Assembly (NCBI GenBank): GCA_001464195.1
Contig: LNEY01000014.1
Location: 1 to 64,000 of the forward strand
Source of the DNA: Burkholderiales bacterium Ga0077547
GTDB taxonomy: Bacteria; Pseudomonadota; Gammaproteobacteria; Burkholderiales; Burkholderiaceae_C
DNA: 64,000 nucleotides
Reading direction: 5' to 3'
Part shown: positions 6,851 to 15,742 of the stretch, one piece after another
Layout: each line of letters starts with the position of its first letter
Numbering within the stretch: position 1 is the first letter of the stretch
Made by a program: the position numbers and the translations under genes
Notes under the pieces: model-generated
The model's input: only the letters and a program-made list of their open reading frames with translations
Database searches by the model: none
What the model was told of the DNA's origin: nothing

Positions 6851-8404
6851 TCAATCGTCGAGGCCCAGCTCCTGGATCTTGCGGGTGATCGTGTTGCGGC
6901 CGATGCCGAGCTTTTGAGCCGCCTCGATGCGCCGACCACGGGTCAGGTCCAGCGCCGTGTGGATCAATTGCGCCTCGAACTTGCGCGTGAGGATGTCCCA
7001 GACCTGCGGCTCGCCAGCGAGCAGCAGGCTGCGCGACTCGCGCTCCAGATCGACGAGCCACCGCGACGACGATGCATCCACACCGGTCGCAGGCTCGGCG
7101 TGTGCATCAGGCGACGAGACAGCCAGGTCCGTGGCATCACGCGTGGGTTCAGCGGCAGAAACCGCTTCATGCAATGGCGGTGCAGGCACGAATGCCGCTG
7201 TCGTAGCCATCGCGACCGCCGGCTGACTCGCTGCGGATGCCGCCTGTGGCACCAACGGCTGGAGCTCAGGCGGCAGATCCTTGGGCTCGATCGACTGGGC
7301 CGGCGCCATCACGGTCAGCCAGTGGCAGATGTTCTCGAGCTGGCGGACGTTACCCGGAAAATCGAACTGCATCATCCGCGACAACGCAGCCTCGGTGATC
7401 CGCTTGGCCTCCACGCCCAACTCCTTGGCGCTTTTCTGCAGGAAGAATTTCGCCAGCGCGGGCACGTCTTCCTGTCGCTCGCGCAGCGCCGGCAAGCGCA
7501 GTCGGATGACGTTCAGTCGGTGAAACAAGTCTTCACGGAACACCCCCTGCTTGACCCGGTCTTCGAGATTCTGGTGGGTGGCAGCAATGACACGAACGTT
7601 GCTGCGCATCGGGTTGTGGCCACCGACGCGATAGAACTGGCCATCGCTCAGCACACGCAGCAGGCGCGTCTGCAAGTCGAACGGCATGTCGCCGATTTCG
7701 TCGAGGAACAGGGTGCCGCCATCGGCCTGTTCGAAACGACCGCGGCGCGTGGTCTGCGCGCCGGTGAACGCTCCACGCTCGTGGCCGAATAGTTCGGACT
7801 CCAGCAGATCCTTCGGAATCGCTGCGGTGTTGATGGCGACGAAGGGGCCGGTGGCGCGCGGGCTGTGCTTGTGCAGCGCCTGCGCGACCAGTTCCTTGCC
7901 TGACCCGGATTCACCAGTGATCAGCACAGTGACGATGCTTTGGCTGAGGCGGCCGATGGCCCGGAAGACATCCTGCATCGCCGGCGCCTGACCGAGCATC
8001 TCGGGCATTTCGGCAAGGCGTTCGTCACGCACCGACTCGCGCATGCTTTCGTCGAGCGCGCGGCGGATGAGCTCGACCGCCTTTGGCACGTCGAAAGGCT
8101 TGGGCAGGTACTCGAAAGCACCGCCCTGGAAGGCGCTCACTGCGCTGTCCAGATCGGAGTACGCGGTCATGATGATGACCTGCAGCTCGGGATGCTTCTG
8201 CTTGACCTTGGTCAGCAGCTCGATGCCGGATCCCCCGGGCATGCGGATGTCGGACACCAGCACCTGCGGCACATCGTCTTCGAGCGCTGTCAGCACGTCG
8301 CGCGGATTGGTGAAGCTGCGAACCGCGAGGTCTTCACGCGCCAGTGCCTTCTCAAGCACGAAGCGGATGGATTGGTCGTCGTCAACGATCCAGATGGGTT
8401 TCAT
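6851..8404 (-). CDS. ntrC: nitrogen regulation response regulator NtrC
   Basis: A 517-residue sigma-54 activator. The receiver domain has the acidic pocket at 8-10, phospho-acceptor Asp52 (SDIRMPG) and Lys102 (LPKPFD). The AAA+ domain has Walker A GESGSGKE (about 164-171), the sigma-54-contacting GAFTGA loop (211-216) and Walker B TLFLDEIGDM. After a variable linker (about 390-460, alanine/proline-rich), the C-terminus carries a Fis-type helix-turn-helix (IEAAQKLGIGRNTITRKIQE). It is the last gene of glnA-DUF4124-ntrB-ntrC, 53 bases after ntrB. The likely role is activation of nitrogen-limitation genes, including glnA, whose upstream region here has a sigma-54-type promoter and NtrC-like sites. 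Confidence 0.96.
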   Translation of the reverse strand: MKPIWIVDDDQSIRFVLEKALAREDLAVRSFTNPRDVLTALEDDVPQVLVSDIRMPGGSGIELLTKVKQKHPELQVIIMTAYSDLDSAVSAFQGGAFEYLPKPFDVPKAVELIRRALDESMRESVRDERLAEMPEMLGQAPAMQDVFRAIGRLSQSIVTVLITGESGSGKELVAQALHKHSPRATGPFVAINTAAIPKDLLESELFGHERGAFTGAQTTRRGRFEQADGGTLFLDEIGDMPFDLQTRLLRVLSDGQFYRVGGHNPMRSNVRVIAATHQNLEDRVKQGVFREDLFHRLNVIRLRLPALRERQEDVPALAKFFLQKSAKELGVEAKRITEAALSRMMQFDFPGNVRQLENICHWLTVMAPAQSIEPKDLPPELQPLVPQAASAASQPAVAMATTAAFVPAPPLHEAVSAAEPTRDATDLAVSSPDAHAEPATGVDASSSRWLVDLERESRSLLLAGEPQVWDILTRKFEAQLIHTALDLTRGRRIEAAQKLGIGRNTITRKIQELGLDD

Positions 8405-8457
8405 TCACTGCCTCTTCGATGAAATGCACCTGGGCGCTGCGGTGCACGGACAAGAGC

Positions 8458-9546
8458 TCAGGGCAGCGGAATCACGATCTTGAACTTGGTTCTTCCGGGT
8501 TCGCTTTCGCACTCGATCGTTCCCTGGTGCTGTTGCACGAATGTCTGTGCCAGCGTCAATCCCAGCCCGGAGCCACCTTCTCGCCCTGACACCAGCGGGA
8601 AGAAGATGCGGTCGCGAATGGATTCCGCGATGCCTGGGCCGTTGTCCTGAATATGCAATTCCAGTGCCAATCGGTAGCGTTGCTTTCCCAGTGTCACCTG
8701 CCGAGCCACGCGCGTGCGCAACACGATCTGCGCATCACCGCCGGCCATCTGCTCGGCCAGTGCCTGCGCGGCGTTGTGGGCAATGTTGAGCACCGCCTGA
8801 ATCAGCTGCTCACGATCGCCGCGGAAGTCCGGGATGGAGGCGTCATAGTCGCGTTCGACCTGCAATCCGCGTGGGAATTCGGCGAGTATCAGCGAACGGA
8901 CACGCTCGCAGACCTCGTGGATGTTCACGTCGCTGACCACATGGGGTTTGCGGTGCGGTGCCAAGAGCCGGTCTACCAGGGCTTGCAGCCGGTCGGCTTC
9001 CTGGATGATGACCTGGGTGTATTCCGTCAACGCGCGCGACTCGACTTCCATCTCCAGCAATTGCGCCGCACCTCGGATGCCACCGAGCGGGTTCTTGATC
9101 TCGTGGGCCAGGTTGCGGATCAGTTCCTTGTTGGCACGCGCCTGATCCAGCGCCCGCTCCTCCCGGTCCTGGCGTGTCTGCTGCTCGATCTCGACCAGTT
9201 CGATCAGGATGTCGTTCGAGCCATCGATCTGGTTGACGATCACGTGCACCGGCAGTGGCTCGCCCGGCACCAGCGCCGGCCTGCGCAGAGCCGCCTCGAA
9301 GCGGCTGGCAGAAAACTCGTTGCGTGCCAGAGCCGCCACGGTGTCGCGCACGAGCTGAGCGTCGACAAACCAGTCGAACAGCGAGTCACGCAACACGCTG
9401 CGACTCGACCAGCCGAGGACATGACCGAAGGACGCATTGGCGAAGACGCAGTGCCCGTCCGGCCTGACCACGGCGACCATCGTCGTCAGGTGGTCGAAAG
9501 CGGCGTAGGGGGAAGAAGCGCTTTCCATGCTCATGTGCATGGGCAA
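8458..9546 (-). CDS. ntrB: nitrogen regulation sensor kinase NtrB
   Basis: A 362-residue soluble histidine kinase with no membrane segment, as expected for NtrB. A PAS domain (about 15-115) is followed by the H-box LAHEIKNPLGGIRGAAQLLE with phospho-acceptor His148. The ATPase domain has NIAHNAAQAL (N-box), DNGPGI (G1) and GSGLGLTLAQ (G2). NtrB phosphorylates or dephosphorylates NtrC under control of the PII protein. It is followed by ntrC at 53 bases. Several ATGs are clustered at the start (9546, 9540, 9534 and 9528); I give the longest, and the true start may be a few codons later. Confidence 0.95.
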   Translation of the reverse strand: MPMHMSMESASSPYAAFDHLTTMVAVVRPDGHCVFANASFGHVLGWSSRSVLRDSLFDWFVDAQLVRDTVAALARNEFSASRFEAALRRPALVPGEPLPVHVIVNQIDGSNDILIELVEIEQQTRQDREERALDQARANKELIRNLAHEIKNPLGGIRGAAQLLEMEVESRALTEYTQVIIQEADRLQALVDRLLAPHRKPHVVSDVNIHEVCERVRSLILAEFPRGLQVERDYDASIPDFRGDREQLIQAVLNIAHNAAQALAEQMAGGDAQIVLRTRVARQVTLGKQRYRLALELHIQDNGPGIAESIRDRIFFPLVSGREGGSGLGLTLAQTFVQQHQGTIECESEPGRTKFKIVIPLP

Positions 9547-9574
9547 GGCGCCAAATGCGGTCGGGTCATGCCGA

Positions 9575-10111
9575 TCAAGGTACCTTGGCCAACTCGCGCT
9601 TCAGAGCCGCGATGTCATTTTCTTTGCGCGCAATCCCGGCTTTCAGTTCGCTGACTCGGTCCAGGTACTTCTGATAGTTGCGCTCGTTGCCCTGACGTTC
9701 GGGTTCACCGTTGTTGTACTCGGCCTGCATCTCGGCCAGTCGCTGTTCCTCGCGTTGCAGCTCCGCCTGCAGAATGCGACGCGCATCGCTGTCGCGGGCG
9801 CGTTGCTCCTGCGGATCGATGCGACTTTCGGGGGGACGCGGCGCGGATGCGCTGGCACTCGTGGACCCAGTCGGGCGCTTGGGTGCCGGGATGACGGTGA
9901 TCGGATTGCCGTCGAGCGTGCTGCAACCTTTGGCTTTGGCATCTTTTGCACTGATGGCGTCGGTGTAGAGGACCGGGTTGCCTGGGCACTTGTAGACCGG
10001 CGCCTCCGCCTGGGCCTGAGCCACTTGCCAGAGCGCCGGGGGTGCCAGCAGCAGCGTACCGACGAGCATCAGCCGCCATCTGCTGAGCTGCGCTGTGTGC
10101 AAAAACCGCAT
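9575..10111 (-). CDS. DUF4124 periplasmic protein
   Basis: A 178-residue protein. A signal peptide-like N-terminus (MRFLHTAQLSRWRLMLVGTL, cut probably after AQA near residue 34) precedes a DUF4124 domain (VYKCPGNPVLYTDAISAKDAKAKGCSTLDG), the short cysteine-containing domain common in beta-proteobacterial exported proteins. The C-terminal half (about 100-178) is charged and predicted coiled coil (RRILQAELQREEQRLAEMQA). ATG at 10111 has GAGGG at a proper distance, so I prefer it to an upstream ATG at 10150. It lies between glnA and ntrB on the same strand, after the glnA terminator. Function unknown; its place in the nitrogen cluster may be incidental. Confidence 0.8.
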   Translation of the reverse strand: MRFLHTAQLSRWRLMLVGTLLLAPPALWQVAQAQAEAPVYKCPGNPVLYTDAISAKDAKAKGCSTLDGNPITVIPAPKRPTGSTSASASAPRPPESRIDPQEQRARDSDARRILQAELQREEQRLAEMQAEYNNGEPERQGNERNYQKYLDRVSELKAGIARKENDIAALKRELAKVP

Positions 10112-10213
10112 GGGAATGCCCTCGTGTCGATCGTCAACCGCGCAACGCACGCTCGTGCGTGCACGAGGTCGATTCTGCTCGGATTGTCGGTCACGAACGG
10201 GAATCGCCGTCCA

Positions 10214-10243
10214 ACGAAAAAGGGACGGCTTTCGCCGTCCCTT
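10214..10243 (-). terminator. intrinsic terminator after glnA
   Basis: Read on the minus strand, AAGGGACGGC, a GAAA tetraloop and GCCGTCCCTT form a perfect 10-bp stem, followed at once by a run of T. It begins 19 bases after the glnA stop. This separates strongly expressed glnA from the downstream DUF4124-ntrBC genes and would give high glnA and low ntrBC expression from read-through. Confidence 0.9.
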
Positions 10244-10261
10244 CGTGATGCAGCACAGACC

Positions 10262-11677
10262 TCAGAGGCTGTAGTACATGTCGAACTCGACCGGATGGGT
10301 GGCCATGCGGAAGCGGGTCACTTCGGTCATCTTCAGGTCGATGTACGCGTCGATGTACGAATCGGTGAACACCCCGCCCTTGGTCAGGAAAGCGCGGTCC
10401 TTGTCGAGGTACTCAAGCGCTTGATCGAGGCTGTGGCAGACCGTCGGCACCAATTTGTCCTCTTCCGGAGGCAGGTGATAAAGGTCCTTCGTGGCAGCCT
10501 CGCCTGGGTGGATCTTGTTCTCGACGCCATCGAGGCCAGCCATCAGCAGCGCAGCAAAACCCAGGTAGGGGTTCATCAGTGGATCGGGGAAGCGAGCCTC
10601 GACACGACGACCCTTCGGATTGGCCACATACGGGATCCGGATCGATGCCGAGCGGTTCTTGGCCGAGTACGCCAGCTTGACCGGCGCTTCGAAGCCGGGG
10701 ACGAGACGCTTGTAGCTGTTGGTTCCTGGGTTGGTGATCGCATTCAAAGCACGGGCGTGCTTGATGATGCCGCCGATGTAGTACAGCGCGAACTCGCTCA
10801 GTCCTGCATAGCCGTCGCCGGCGAACAGGTTCTTGCCGTCCTTCCACACCGACTGGTGCACGTGCATGCCCGAGCCGTTGTCACCCACGATGGGCTTGGG
10901 CATGAAGGTCGCGGTCTTGCCGTAGCTGTGCGCGACGTTCTGGATCACGTATTTCTGGAGTTGCACCCAGTCGGCACGCTGGATCAGCGTGCTGAACTTG
11001 GTGCCGAGCTCCATCTGGCCCGCATTGGCCACTTCGTGGTGATGCACTTCGACCGGAACACCCAGGCCTTCAAGCACCAGACACATTTCAGAGCGCATGT
11101 CCTGGAAGCTGTCGACTGGCGGCACCGGGAAGTAGCCACCCTTGACGGCTGGCCGGTGGCCCGTGTTGCCGTGCTCGTATTCGCGGCCCGTATTCCAGGA
11201 CGCTTCTTCCGAATCGATCTTCGAGAAGCAACCCGACATGTCGTTGCCCCAGCGTACGCTGTCGAACACGAAGAACTCGGGCTCCGGACCGAAGTAGGCC
11301 GTGTCGCCCAGGCCGGAGGCCTTCATGTAGGCCTCGGCACGCTTGGCCAGCGAACGCGGATCGCGCTCGTAGGGCTTGCCGTCCGACGGATCGATGACAT
11401 CGCAGGTCAGGATCAGCGTCGATTCCTCGAAGAAGGGATCGATGTTGGCGGTGTTGGAATCCGGCATCAATTGCATGTCGGAGGCTTCGATGCCCTTCCA
11501 CCCAGCGATCGACGAGCCGTCGAATGCATGGCCTGAAACGAATTTGTCTTCGTCGAAATGGGACACGGGCACGGTGACGTGCTGCTCTTTGCCGCGGGTG
11601 TCGGTGAAACGGAAGTCGACAAACTTGACTTCATTCTCTTTCACCATCTTCATCACGTCGGCGACGGTCTTGGCCAT
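10262..11677 (-). CDS. glnA: glutamine synthetase type I
   Basis: A 471-residue class I-beta glutamine synthetase: ATP + glutamate + ammonia to glutamine, as a cytoplasmic dodecamer. Signatures seen: FDGSSIAGW (52-60), [11 protein letters not shown] (about 129-139, metal ligands), the ATP/ammonia region with [12 protein letters not shown] and [10 protein letters not shown], and [14 protein letters not shown] with the Asn loop. [10 protein letters not shown] carries the adenylylation tyrosine at 400 (397 in E. coli). The adenylylation site means activity is probably also controlled by GlnE. It is followed by a strong terminator and preceded by a candidate sigma-54 promoter and NtrC-like sites, consistent with control by the ntrBC genes downstream. 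Confidence 0.97.
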   Translation of the reverse strand: MAKTVADVMKMVKENEVKFVDFRFTDTRGKEQHVTVPVSHFDEDKFVSGHAFDGSSIAGWKGIEASDMQLMPDSNTANIDPFFEESTLILTCDVIDPSDGKPYERDPRSLAKRAEAYMKASGLGDTAYFGPEPEFFVFDSVRWGNDMSGCFSKIDSEEASWNTGREYEHGNTGHRPAVKGGYFPVPPVDSFQDMRSEMCLVLEGLGVPVEVHHHEVANAGQMELGTKFSTLIQRADWVQLQKYVIQNVAHSYGKTATFMPKPIVGDNGSGMHVHQSVWKDGKNLFAGDGYAGLSEFALYYIGGIIKHARALNAITNPGTNSYKRLVPGFEAPVKLAYSAKNRSASIRIPYVANPKGRRVEARFPDPLMNPYLGFAALLMAGLDGVENKIHPGEAATKDLYHLPPEEDKLVPTVCHSLDQALEYLDKDRAFLTKGGVFTDSYIDAYIDLKMTEVTRFRMATHPVEFDMYYSL

Positions 11678-11778
11678 CAGGAATCTCCTAGCGGGATGCT
11701 GTTTGGGTGTGTTGGGGGAAGGATTCGAACATTGGTGCGACGCTGGAAAACCGCCTCAAAAATGCGCTCAGGAACATA

Positions 11779-11794
11779 GCAGAAAACATGCCCA
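11779..11794 (-). promoter_or_regulatory. candidate sigma-54 promoter of glnA
   Basis: Read on the minus strand: TGGGCATGTTTTCTGC. It has GG, exactly ten bases, then GC, matching the -24/-12 rule, and four further consensus bases (C, A, G and T at the proper places). Transcription would start about 12 bases downstream, leaving a leader of roughly 90 bases before the glnA ATG. A second possible match (GG-N10-GC with TTGC) lies near 11910-11925 and is an alternative start. Confidence 0.55.
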
Positions 11795-11842
11795 TCGGCC
11801 GCGTTGACGTGCTGCCGGGGCCATCGATGCTCCTGGTCTCGA

Positions 11843-11858
11843 TGCACCAAACTGCATC
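11843..11858. promoter_or_regulatory. NtrC-like half-site/palindrome upstream of glnA
   Basis: GATGCA and TGCATC flank CCAAAC, and the strand shown begins with TGCACC, the left half of the NtrC consensus TGCACC-N5-GGTGCA. It lies about 50-65 bases upstream of the proposed sigma-54 promoter. The right half matches the consensus poorly, so it would be a weak site at best. Confidence 0.4.
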
Positions 11859-11896
11859 GGCTGTCGGCCCCGCGGATCCCCGCTGCAGCTCTTAAA

Positions 11897-11913
11897 TGCA
11901 CCCCTTATGCGCA
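11897..11913. promoter_or_regulatory. NtrC-like binding site upstream of glnA
   Basis: TGCACC-CCTTA-TGCGCA: a perfect left half, five-base spacer, and four of six matches in the right half of the NtrC consensus. It is about 105-120 bases upstream of the proposed sigma-54 promoter, similar to the distance of the strong NtrC sites of enterobacterial glnA. Confidence 0.5.
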
Positions 11914-11946
11914 ATTAATGCCCCAATATGGGTCAATCACAAGGCT

Positions 11947-12774
11947 CTATCGCACCAATTCAGGGCCCAACTTTACGGCGTGGTCGCGCAGGCCTTGCAT
12001 CAGCGTGCCGTAGGCGAGCGGCACAGCAGCAGCATTCCCTTTGACCCCCAATTCGATGTGCGCGCCCCACTCTGGGTGGTCCACACTGGGCAGGCTGAAC
12101 ACCTTGACCCCAGGGTGATATGCCTCAACACGCTCCATGAGGGGCGTCAGCGACGCCTCCATCGCCCCCATCACGATCACCGACTGCTCACGCTGGATTT
12201 GCGTCTGATGCAAATGCGCGCAATGTTCGTCCAGCACCCACTCGATCATGGGCCAAGCCATGACCGGAAAACCCGGAACGAAGTACACCGCACCGGCTGC
12301 TGCCCCGTTCGAGGGCGCTGGAGCGTGCAGATAGAACCCCGCGATCTTGTTGTACGGGTTGGGGATGATGCCCGCGCCCTGCGGAAACACCGCCATGTTC
12401 AAGCGATGCTGGTTGTCCGCACGCTCGGGCTCGAAAGGCACGCCTTTCTCGGCAGCGACGTCTCGCATGCGCTCGATGATGAGGTCGCGGGCGTCTGGAT
12501 GCAGCGCCAGCGGCACACCCCGAGCCTTTGCAGCGCATTGCCGAGTGTGGTCATCGGGTGTCGCGCCGATGCCCCCACATGAGAAAACGATGTCACCGCT
12601 CGCGAACGCATCTTTCAGATCGGCCGTGATGCGCACCGGATCGTCACCGACATAGCGCACCCAGGAGAGAGACAGGCCCCTTGCCGCGAGGAGTTCAATC
12701 ACCTTGGGCACATGCTTGTCGGCACGCTTGCCCGAGAGGATCTCATCACCCACGATCAACAGACCGAATGCCAT
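11947..12774 (-). CDS. CinA-like molybdopterin-binding domain protein
   Basis: A 275-residue protein of the MoaB/Mog-fold found at the N-terminus of CinA. Signature: LLIVGDEILSGKRADKH (about 5-21), then the phosphate-binding FSCGGIGATPDDHTRQ (about 63-78). The first ~250 residues match the domain; the C-terminal nicotinamide-nucleotide amidase half of full CinA is absent. CinA-type domains of this kind are linked to pyridine-nucleotide recycling (ADP-ribose pyrophosphatase) as well as to molybdopterin binding; which applies here cannot be decided. It is 10 bases downstream of the EI24 gene and upstream of glnA, whose regulatory region lies just after its stop. Confidence 0.85.
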   Translation of the reverse strand: MAFGLLIVGDEILSGKRADKHVPKVIELLAARGLSLSWVRYVGDDPVRITADLKDAFASGDIVFSCGGIGATPDDHTRQCAAKARGVPLALHPDARDLIIERMRDVAAEKGVPFEPERADNQHRLNMAVFPQGAGIIPNPYNKIAGFYLHAPAPSNGAAAGAVYFVPGFPVMAWPMIEWVLDEHCAHLHQTQIQREQSVIVMGAMEASLTPLMERVEAYHPGVKVFSLPSVDHPEWGAHIELGVKGNAAAVPLAYGTLMQGLRDHAVKLGPELVR

Positions 12775-12784
12775 CGCGTCAGGT

Positions 12785-13672
12785 TCAGATCGGCGGAGGC
12801 GGCAACAGTCCGACCGTTGCTGCCGAGTCGGTGGGGGTTGAGGTGCCCGCTGGGGTTGCCTGCACCGGCATCGCTGCGCGCTCGGCTCGCAGCAACTGCA
12901 ACGCCGTCAACGCGTAATGCGAGAACCAGAGCGCCGAGAATGCGAACACCAGCGTATAGATCCAGATCGCCACAGGCACGAGCACTGGCGCCAGCGCCAG
13001 AAAAAGCACGCCGGAGGCCCACAGCAGAGAAGGCGCCGCACCCAGGTAACCGGTCATAACGCCCATGCCGAGCAAGGTGTTGCGATGTCGCTTGATGATT
13101 TCGCGCCGCTCCTCTTTCGTGGCGTGTTCGGCCAGCACGTCGTAGGTCATCACCTTGTAGGTGAGCCACCCCCAGATCAAGGGCGGCAGGATCAGCACCA
13201 ACGGCGGGACGAACCACAGCGGAATCGACAGCACCAAGGCGACCAGCGCCAGCAGCGTCGCCCCCAGCGAAGCAAAGGCACCTGCAGTGGCGGACCCACC
13301 GTGTCGCCGCTCCAGGGACTGGAAACGGCGCTCGGCGACCAGGTTGAGCATCGACGGCGTCATCATCACGGCCACGACCAGCAGCGAAACGATGACGATC
13401 AAAGGCATGGCCGCAAACACGATCAGCAAAGGTGCCAGCAGCGCCTGAAGACCACCGATGCCCAGGCTGTCGAACCAGTCCAGCACCGAGGTCAGCCACA
13501 CCTGAGATGCCAGCACGGCACGCACCCATGCGAGCGCGGGATCCCACAGGAAGTAGCCCAGGCCGAGTGCGACCGCCACCATCAGCAGCAGCGGCATCAG
13601 CGAGAGCGCAATCACGCGCGGATGCAGGCAATACGCTGCAGCTCGCCAGAACGAATCAATCAGCAATTTCAT
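12785..13672 (-). CDS. EI24-domain (CysZ-like) inner-membrane protein
   Basis: A 295-residue integral membrane protein. Hydrophobic segments at about 15-45, 70-105, 135-180 and 220-255 match the EI24/CysZ family (helical membrane proteins, some of which import sulfate). The family-like stretch WGWLTYKVMTYDVLAEHATK, followed by EERREIIKRHR, is a long cytoplasmic loop. The C-terminus is proline/threonine-rich. Sulfate transport is only a family hint; no cysteine synthesis gene is adjacent. It lies 10 bases upstream of the CinA-like gene. Confidence 0.82.
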   Translation of the reverse strand: MKLLIDSFWRAAAYCLHPRVIALSLMPLLLMVAVALGLGYFLWDPALAWVRAVLASQVWLTSVLDWFDSLGIGGLQALLAPLLIVFAAMPLIVIVSLLVVAVMMTPSMLNLVAERRFQSLERRHGGSATAGAFASLGATLLALVALVLSIPLWFVPPLVLILPPLIWGWLTYKVMTYDVLAEHATKEERREIIKRHRNTLLGMGVMTGYLGAAPSLLWASGVLFLALAPVLVPVAIWIYTLVFAFSALWFSHYALTALQLLRAERAAMPVQATPAGTSTPTDSAATVGLLPPPPI

Positions 13673-13727
13673 GCAGCGCAGGATACGTCAGCGCGCAGGG
13701 ATCAGCAGCCGACTTGCTTGCATCGGC

Positions 13728-14552
13728 TTATTCGTCGTCTCCGCCAAAGATCGTCCCGCCCAACAAGCCACCACCCAGCACGCCGCCCAGCACAGATCCT
13801 TCCTCGCGTGAACCGCCTCGTTGCGGCGCCGCAGCGAACACGCGTGACGCCAACCGCGAGAAGGGCAGGCTTTGCAACCACACCGTGCCCGGGCCGGTGA
13901 CCTTGGCAAAGAACAGTCCTTCGCCGCCAAACAAGGCCGTCTTGATCTTGCCGACGTACTGAATCTCGAAGTTCACATTCGGCGTGAACGCGACCACGCA
14001 ACCGGTGTCGATGAGCAAGGTCTGCCCCGGCTGCAACTCGCGTTTCAGGCAGGTGCCGCCGGCGTGCACGAAGGCGAGGCCATCGCCCTCGAGCTTTTGC
14101 ATGATGAACCCCTCGCCACCGAAAAAGCCGACCGACATCCGCTGTTGCAGATAGATGCCCAACGACACGCCTTTGGCAGCGCACAGGAAGGCGTCTTTCT
14201 GACAGATCAGCGTGCCGCCGAGTCGATGCAAATCCATCGCGAGGATCTTGCCCGGGTAGGGTGCCGCAAACGCGATACGCAGCTTGCTTTGCCCTTGGTT
14301 CGTGTAGACGGTGGTGAACAGCGATTCACCCGTGATGAGTCGTTTACCAGCGCCGAGCAGCTTGTTGAACAGGCCGCCAGTGCTGGCTGCACCGTCGCCA
14401 AACACCGTGTCCATCGCAATACCGGCGTCCATGAACATCATGCTGCCGGCTTCGCCGACCGCCGCCTCGCCCGGGTCGAGTTCGACCTCAACGAATTGCA
14501 TCTCCGAGCCCTTGATCTCGAAATCCACCACGTCCATCGCCATGCTGCGCAC
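13728..14552 (-). CDS. AIM24/TIGR00266-family protein
   Basis: A 274-residue soluble protein of the AIM24 (TIGR00266) family, with a tryptophan-attenuator-protein-like beta fold. Typical phrases are [20 protein letters not shown] near the N-terminus, [20 protein letters not shown], the central [20 protein letters not shown], and [16 protein letters not shown] near the C-terminus. The last ~30 residues are glycine-rich ([16 protein letters not shown]). Bacterial members have no firm function. Two in-frame ATGs occur at the start (14552 and 14543). It is transcribed alone, 55 bases upstream of the EI24 gene. Confidence 0.88.
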   Translation of the reverse strand: MRSMAMDVVDFEIKGSEMQFVEVELDPGEAAVGEAGSMMFMDAGIAMDTVFGDGAASTGGLFNKLLGAGKRLITGESLFTTVYTNQGQSKLRIAFAAPYPGKILAMDLHRLGGTLICQKDAFLCAAKGVSLGIYLQQRMSVGFFGGEGFIMQKLEGDGLAFVHAGGTCLKRELQPGQTLLIDTGCVVAFTPNVNFEIQYVGKIKTALFGGEGLFFAKVTGPGTVWLQSLPFSRLASRVFAAAPQRGGSREEGSVLGGVLGGGLLGGTIFGGDDE

Positions 14553-14761
14553 TCCTTGATTGAACTGACGGCAAGAATGTTATCGCCATGAGGGTGACAG
14601 TCGATGACGCGACCTGAGCGCAGCGCAGGAACGATGGGGCATGCAGTCAGTACCGGATCCGGCTCGACAGACGACGCGGCAAAAAGCCGATCTGCACGCT
14701 TGGAAGCAGTCGCTCGCTGATGGAAAATCGGGGCTCCGGCGCTGTGCTTTTGACCTTCCGC

Positions 14762-15715
14762 ATGAACGCTTCATTGCCCCCATCGACCACAAAACCCTGG
14801 TGCGGAATCGCTGCTCGGTCGCCTCTCGCTTGGCTCGCCTTCGGTTTGCTGGCAGTCGGCTTGTCTGCACGTGCAGACATGGTGGACGCCCGCTGCGACA
14901 TCTACCCCAAGGGCTCCGACCGCGCCTCCAAGGTGGTGGCCTGCACTTTCTCGCAGCGCCAGGGTTTTGTCTCCATAGACCGGGCCGATGGGGTGCGACA
15001 CGAATTGAGCCCACGCCGCGGAGCGGGCAACTACCTCGATCAGAACGGCCAGCGCGCTGTTCGGAGCAGTGGCCTGGGCCGCGCGGGACACGTCTACCGC
15101 CTGGCGGACGAATCGGTCTATGTTTACTGGGACACGGCCGGGCTGCCAGAGCGGGCTGCCTCGGCCCCTCCTGCTGCTGCATCCGCCGTCCTGCCAGCCA
15201 CCGTGTCGCCACCGATCCCATTCGATCAGTCGTTCGATTTGCAAGGCATCGGCTTTCGGCTCAACAGCGCCAACATCGGCCCACGCAGCGAGCTCACGCT
15301 CACACCCCGCGGACTGAGCATCGACAACACGCCGGTCGTGCGCGCAGTCGATGGCCAGATCGTCCGTGCTGAGGTGGCCGACCTCAATGCAGATGGGTCG
15401 CCGGAGATCTATATCTACATCGCCTCGGCAGACCGGAGCGCTCGCGGCTCACTGGTGGCCTACAGCGCCAACCGTCGCAAATCGTTGAGCGACGTCTATC
15501 TGCCATCAGACCTGCAGGCCCTGAGCCGCGTCGATGGATATCGCGGTCATGACGAATTCGCCGTGGTCGAAAACACGCTCGTGCGGCGCTTCCCGGTCTA
15601 CAAGGAAAGCGACGCCGATGGCGCACCGACTGGCGGCATGCGCCAGTTCCAGTACAAGCTCAAGAAAGGCGAAGCCAGCTGGGTGCTTGAGCTCGACCGG
15701 GTGATCAGCTATTGA
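14762..15715 (+). CDS. exported protein with C-terminal PliI-type lysozyme-inhibitor domain
   Basis: A protein of about 317 residues. A signal peptide-like N-terminus (hydrophobic LAWLAFGLLAVGLSARA) is followed by a 110-residue domain with two cysteines (DARCDIYPKG, VVACTFSQRQG) ending in ESVYVYWD. An alanine/proline linker (about 130-155) follows. The C-terminal domain (about 160-317) has ADLNADGSPEIYIYIAS, GYRGHDEFAVVENTLVRRFP and GGMRQFQYKL, which closely resemble the periplasmic inhibitor of I-type (invertebrate) lysozyme, PliI. An upstream in-frame ATG at 14720 would add 14 residues; I prefer 14762 because it gives a normal signal peptide. The two-domain arrangement is longer than classical PliI. 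Lysozyme inhibition is inferred from family. Confidence 0.8.
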   Translation: MNASLPPSTTKPWCGIAARSPLAWLAFGLLAVGLSARADMVDARCDIYPKGSDRASKVVACTFSQRQGFVSIDRADGVRHELSPRRGAGNYLDQNGQRAVRSSGLGRAGHVYRLADESVYVYWDTAGLPERAASAPPAAASAVLPATVSPPIPFDQSFDLQGIGFRLNSANIGPRSELTLTPRGLSIDNTPVVRAVDGQIVRAEVADLNADGSPEIYIYIASADRSARGSLVAYSANRRKSLSDVYLPSDLQALSRVDGYRGHDEFAVVENTLVRRFPVYKESDADGAPTGGMRQFQYKLKKGEASWVLELDRVISY

Positions 15716-15742
15716 GCGGCACGGCTTGCGGCTGCGCAAGCA

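Noticed and set aside
6632..7792. 386-residue plus-strand frame over the end of xth and ntrC
   Set aside because: It overlaps two well-supported genes in other frames and has shadow composition.
9527..11536. 669-residue plus-strand frame across glnA
   Set aside because: Antisense shadow of glnA and the DUF4124 gene, with arginine/histidine-rich composition typical of shadows.
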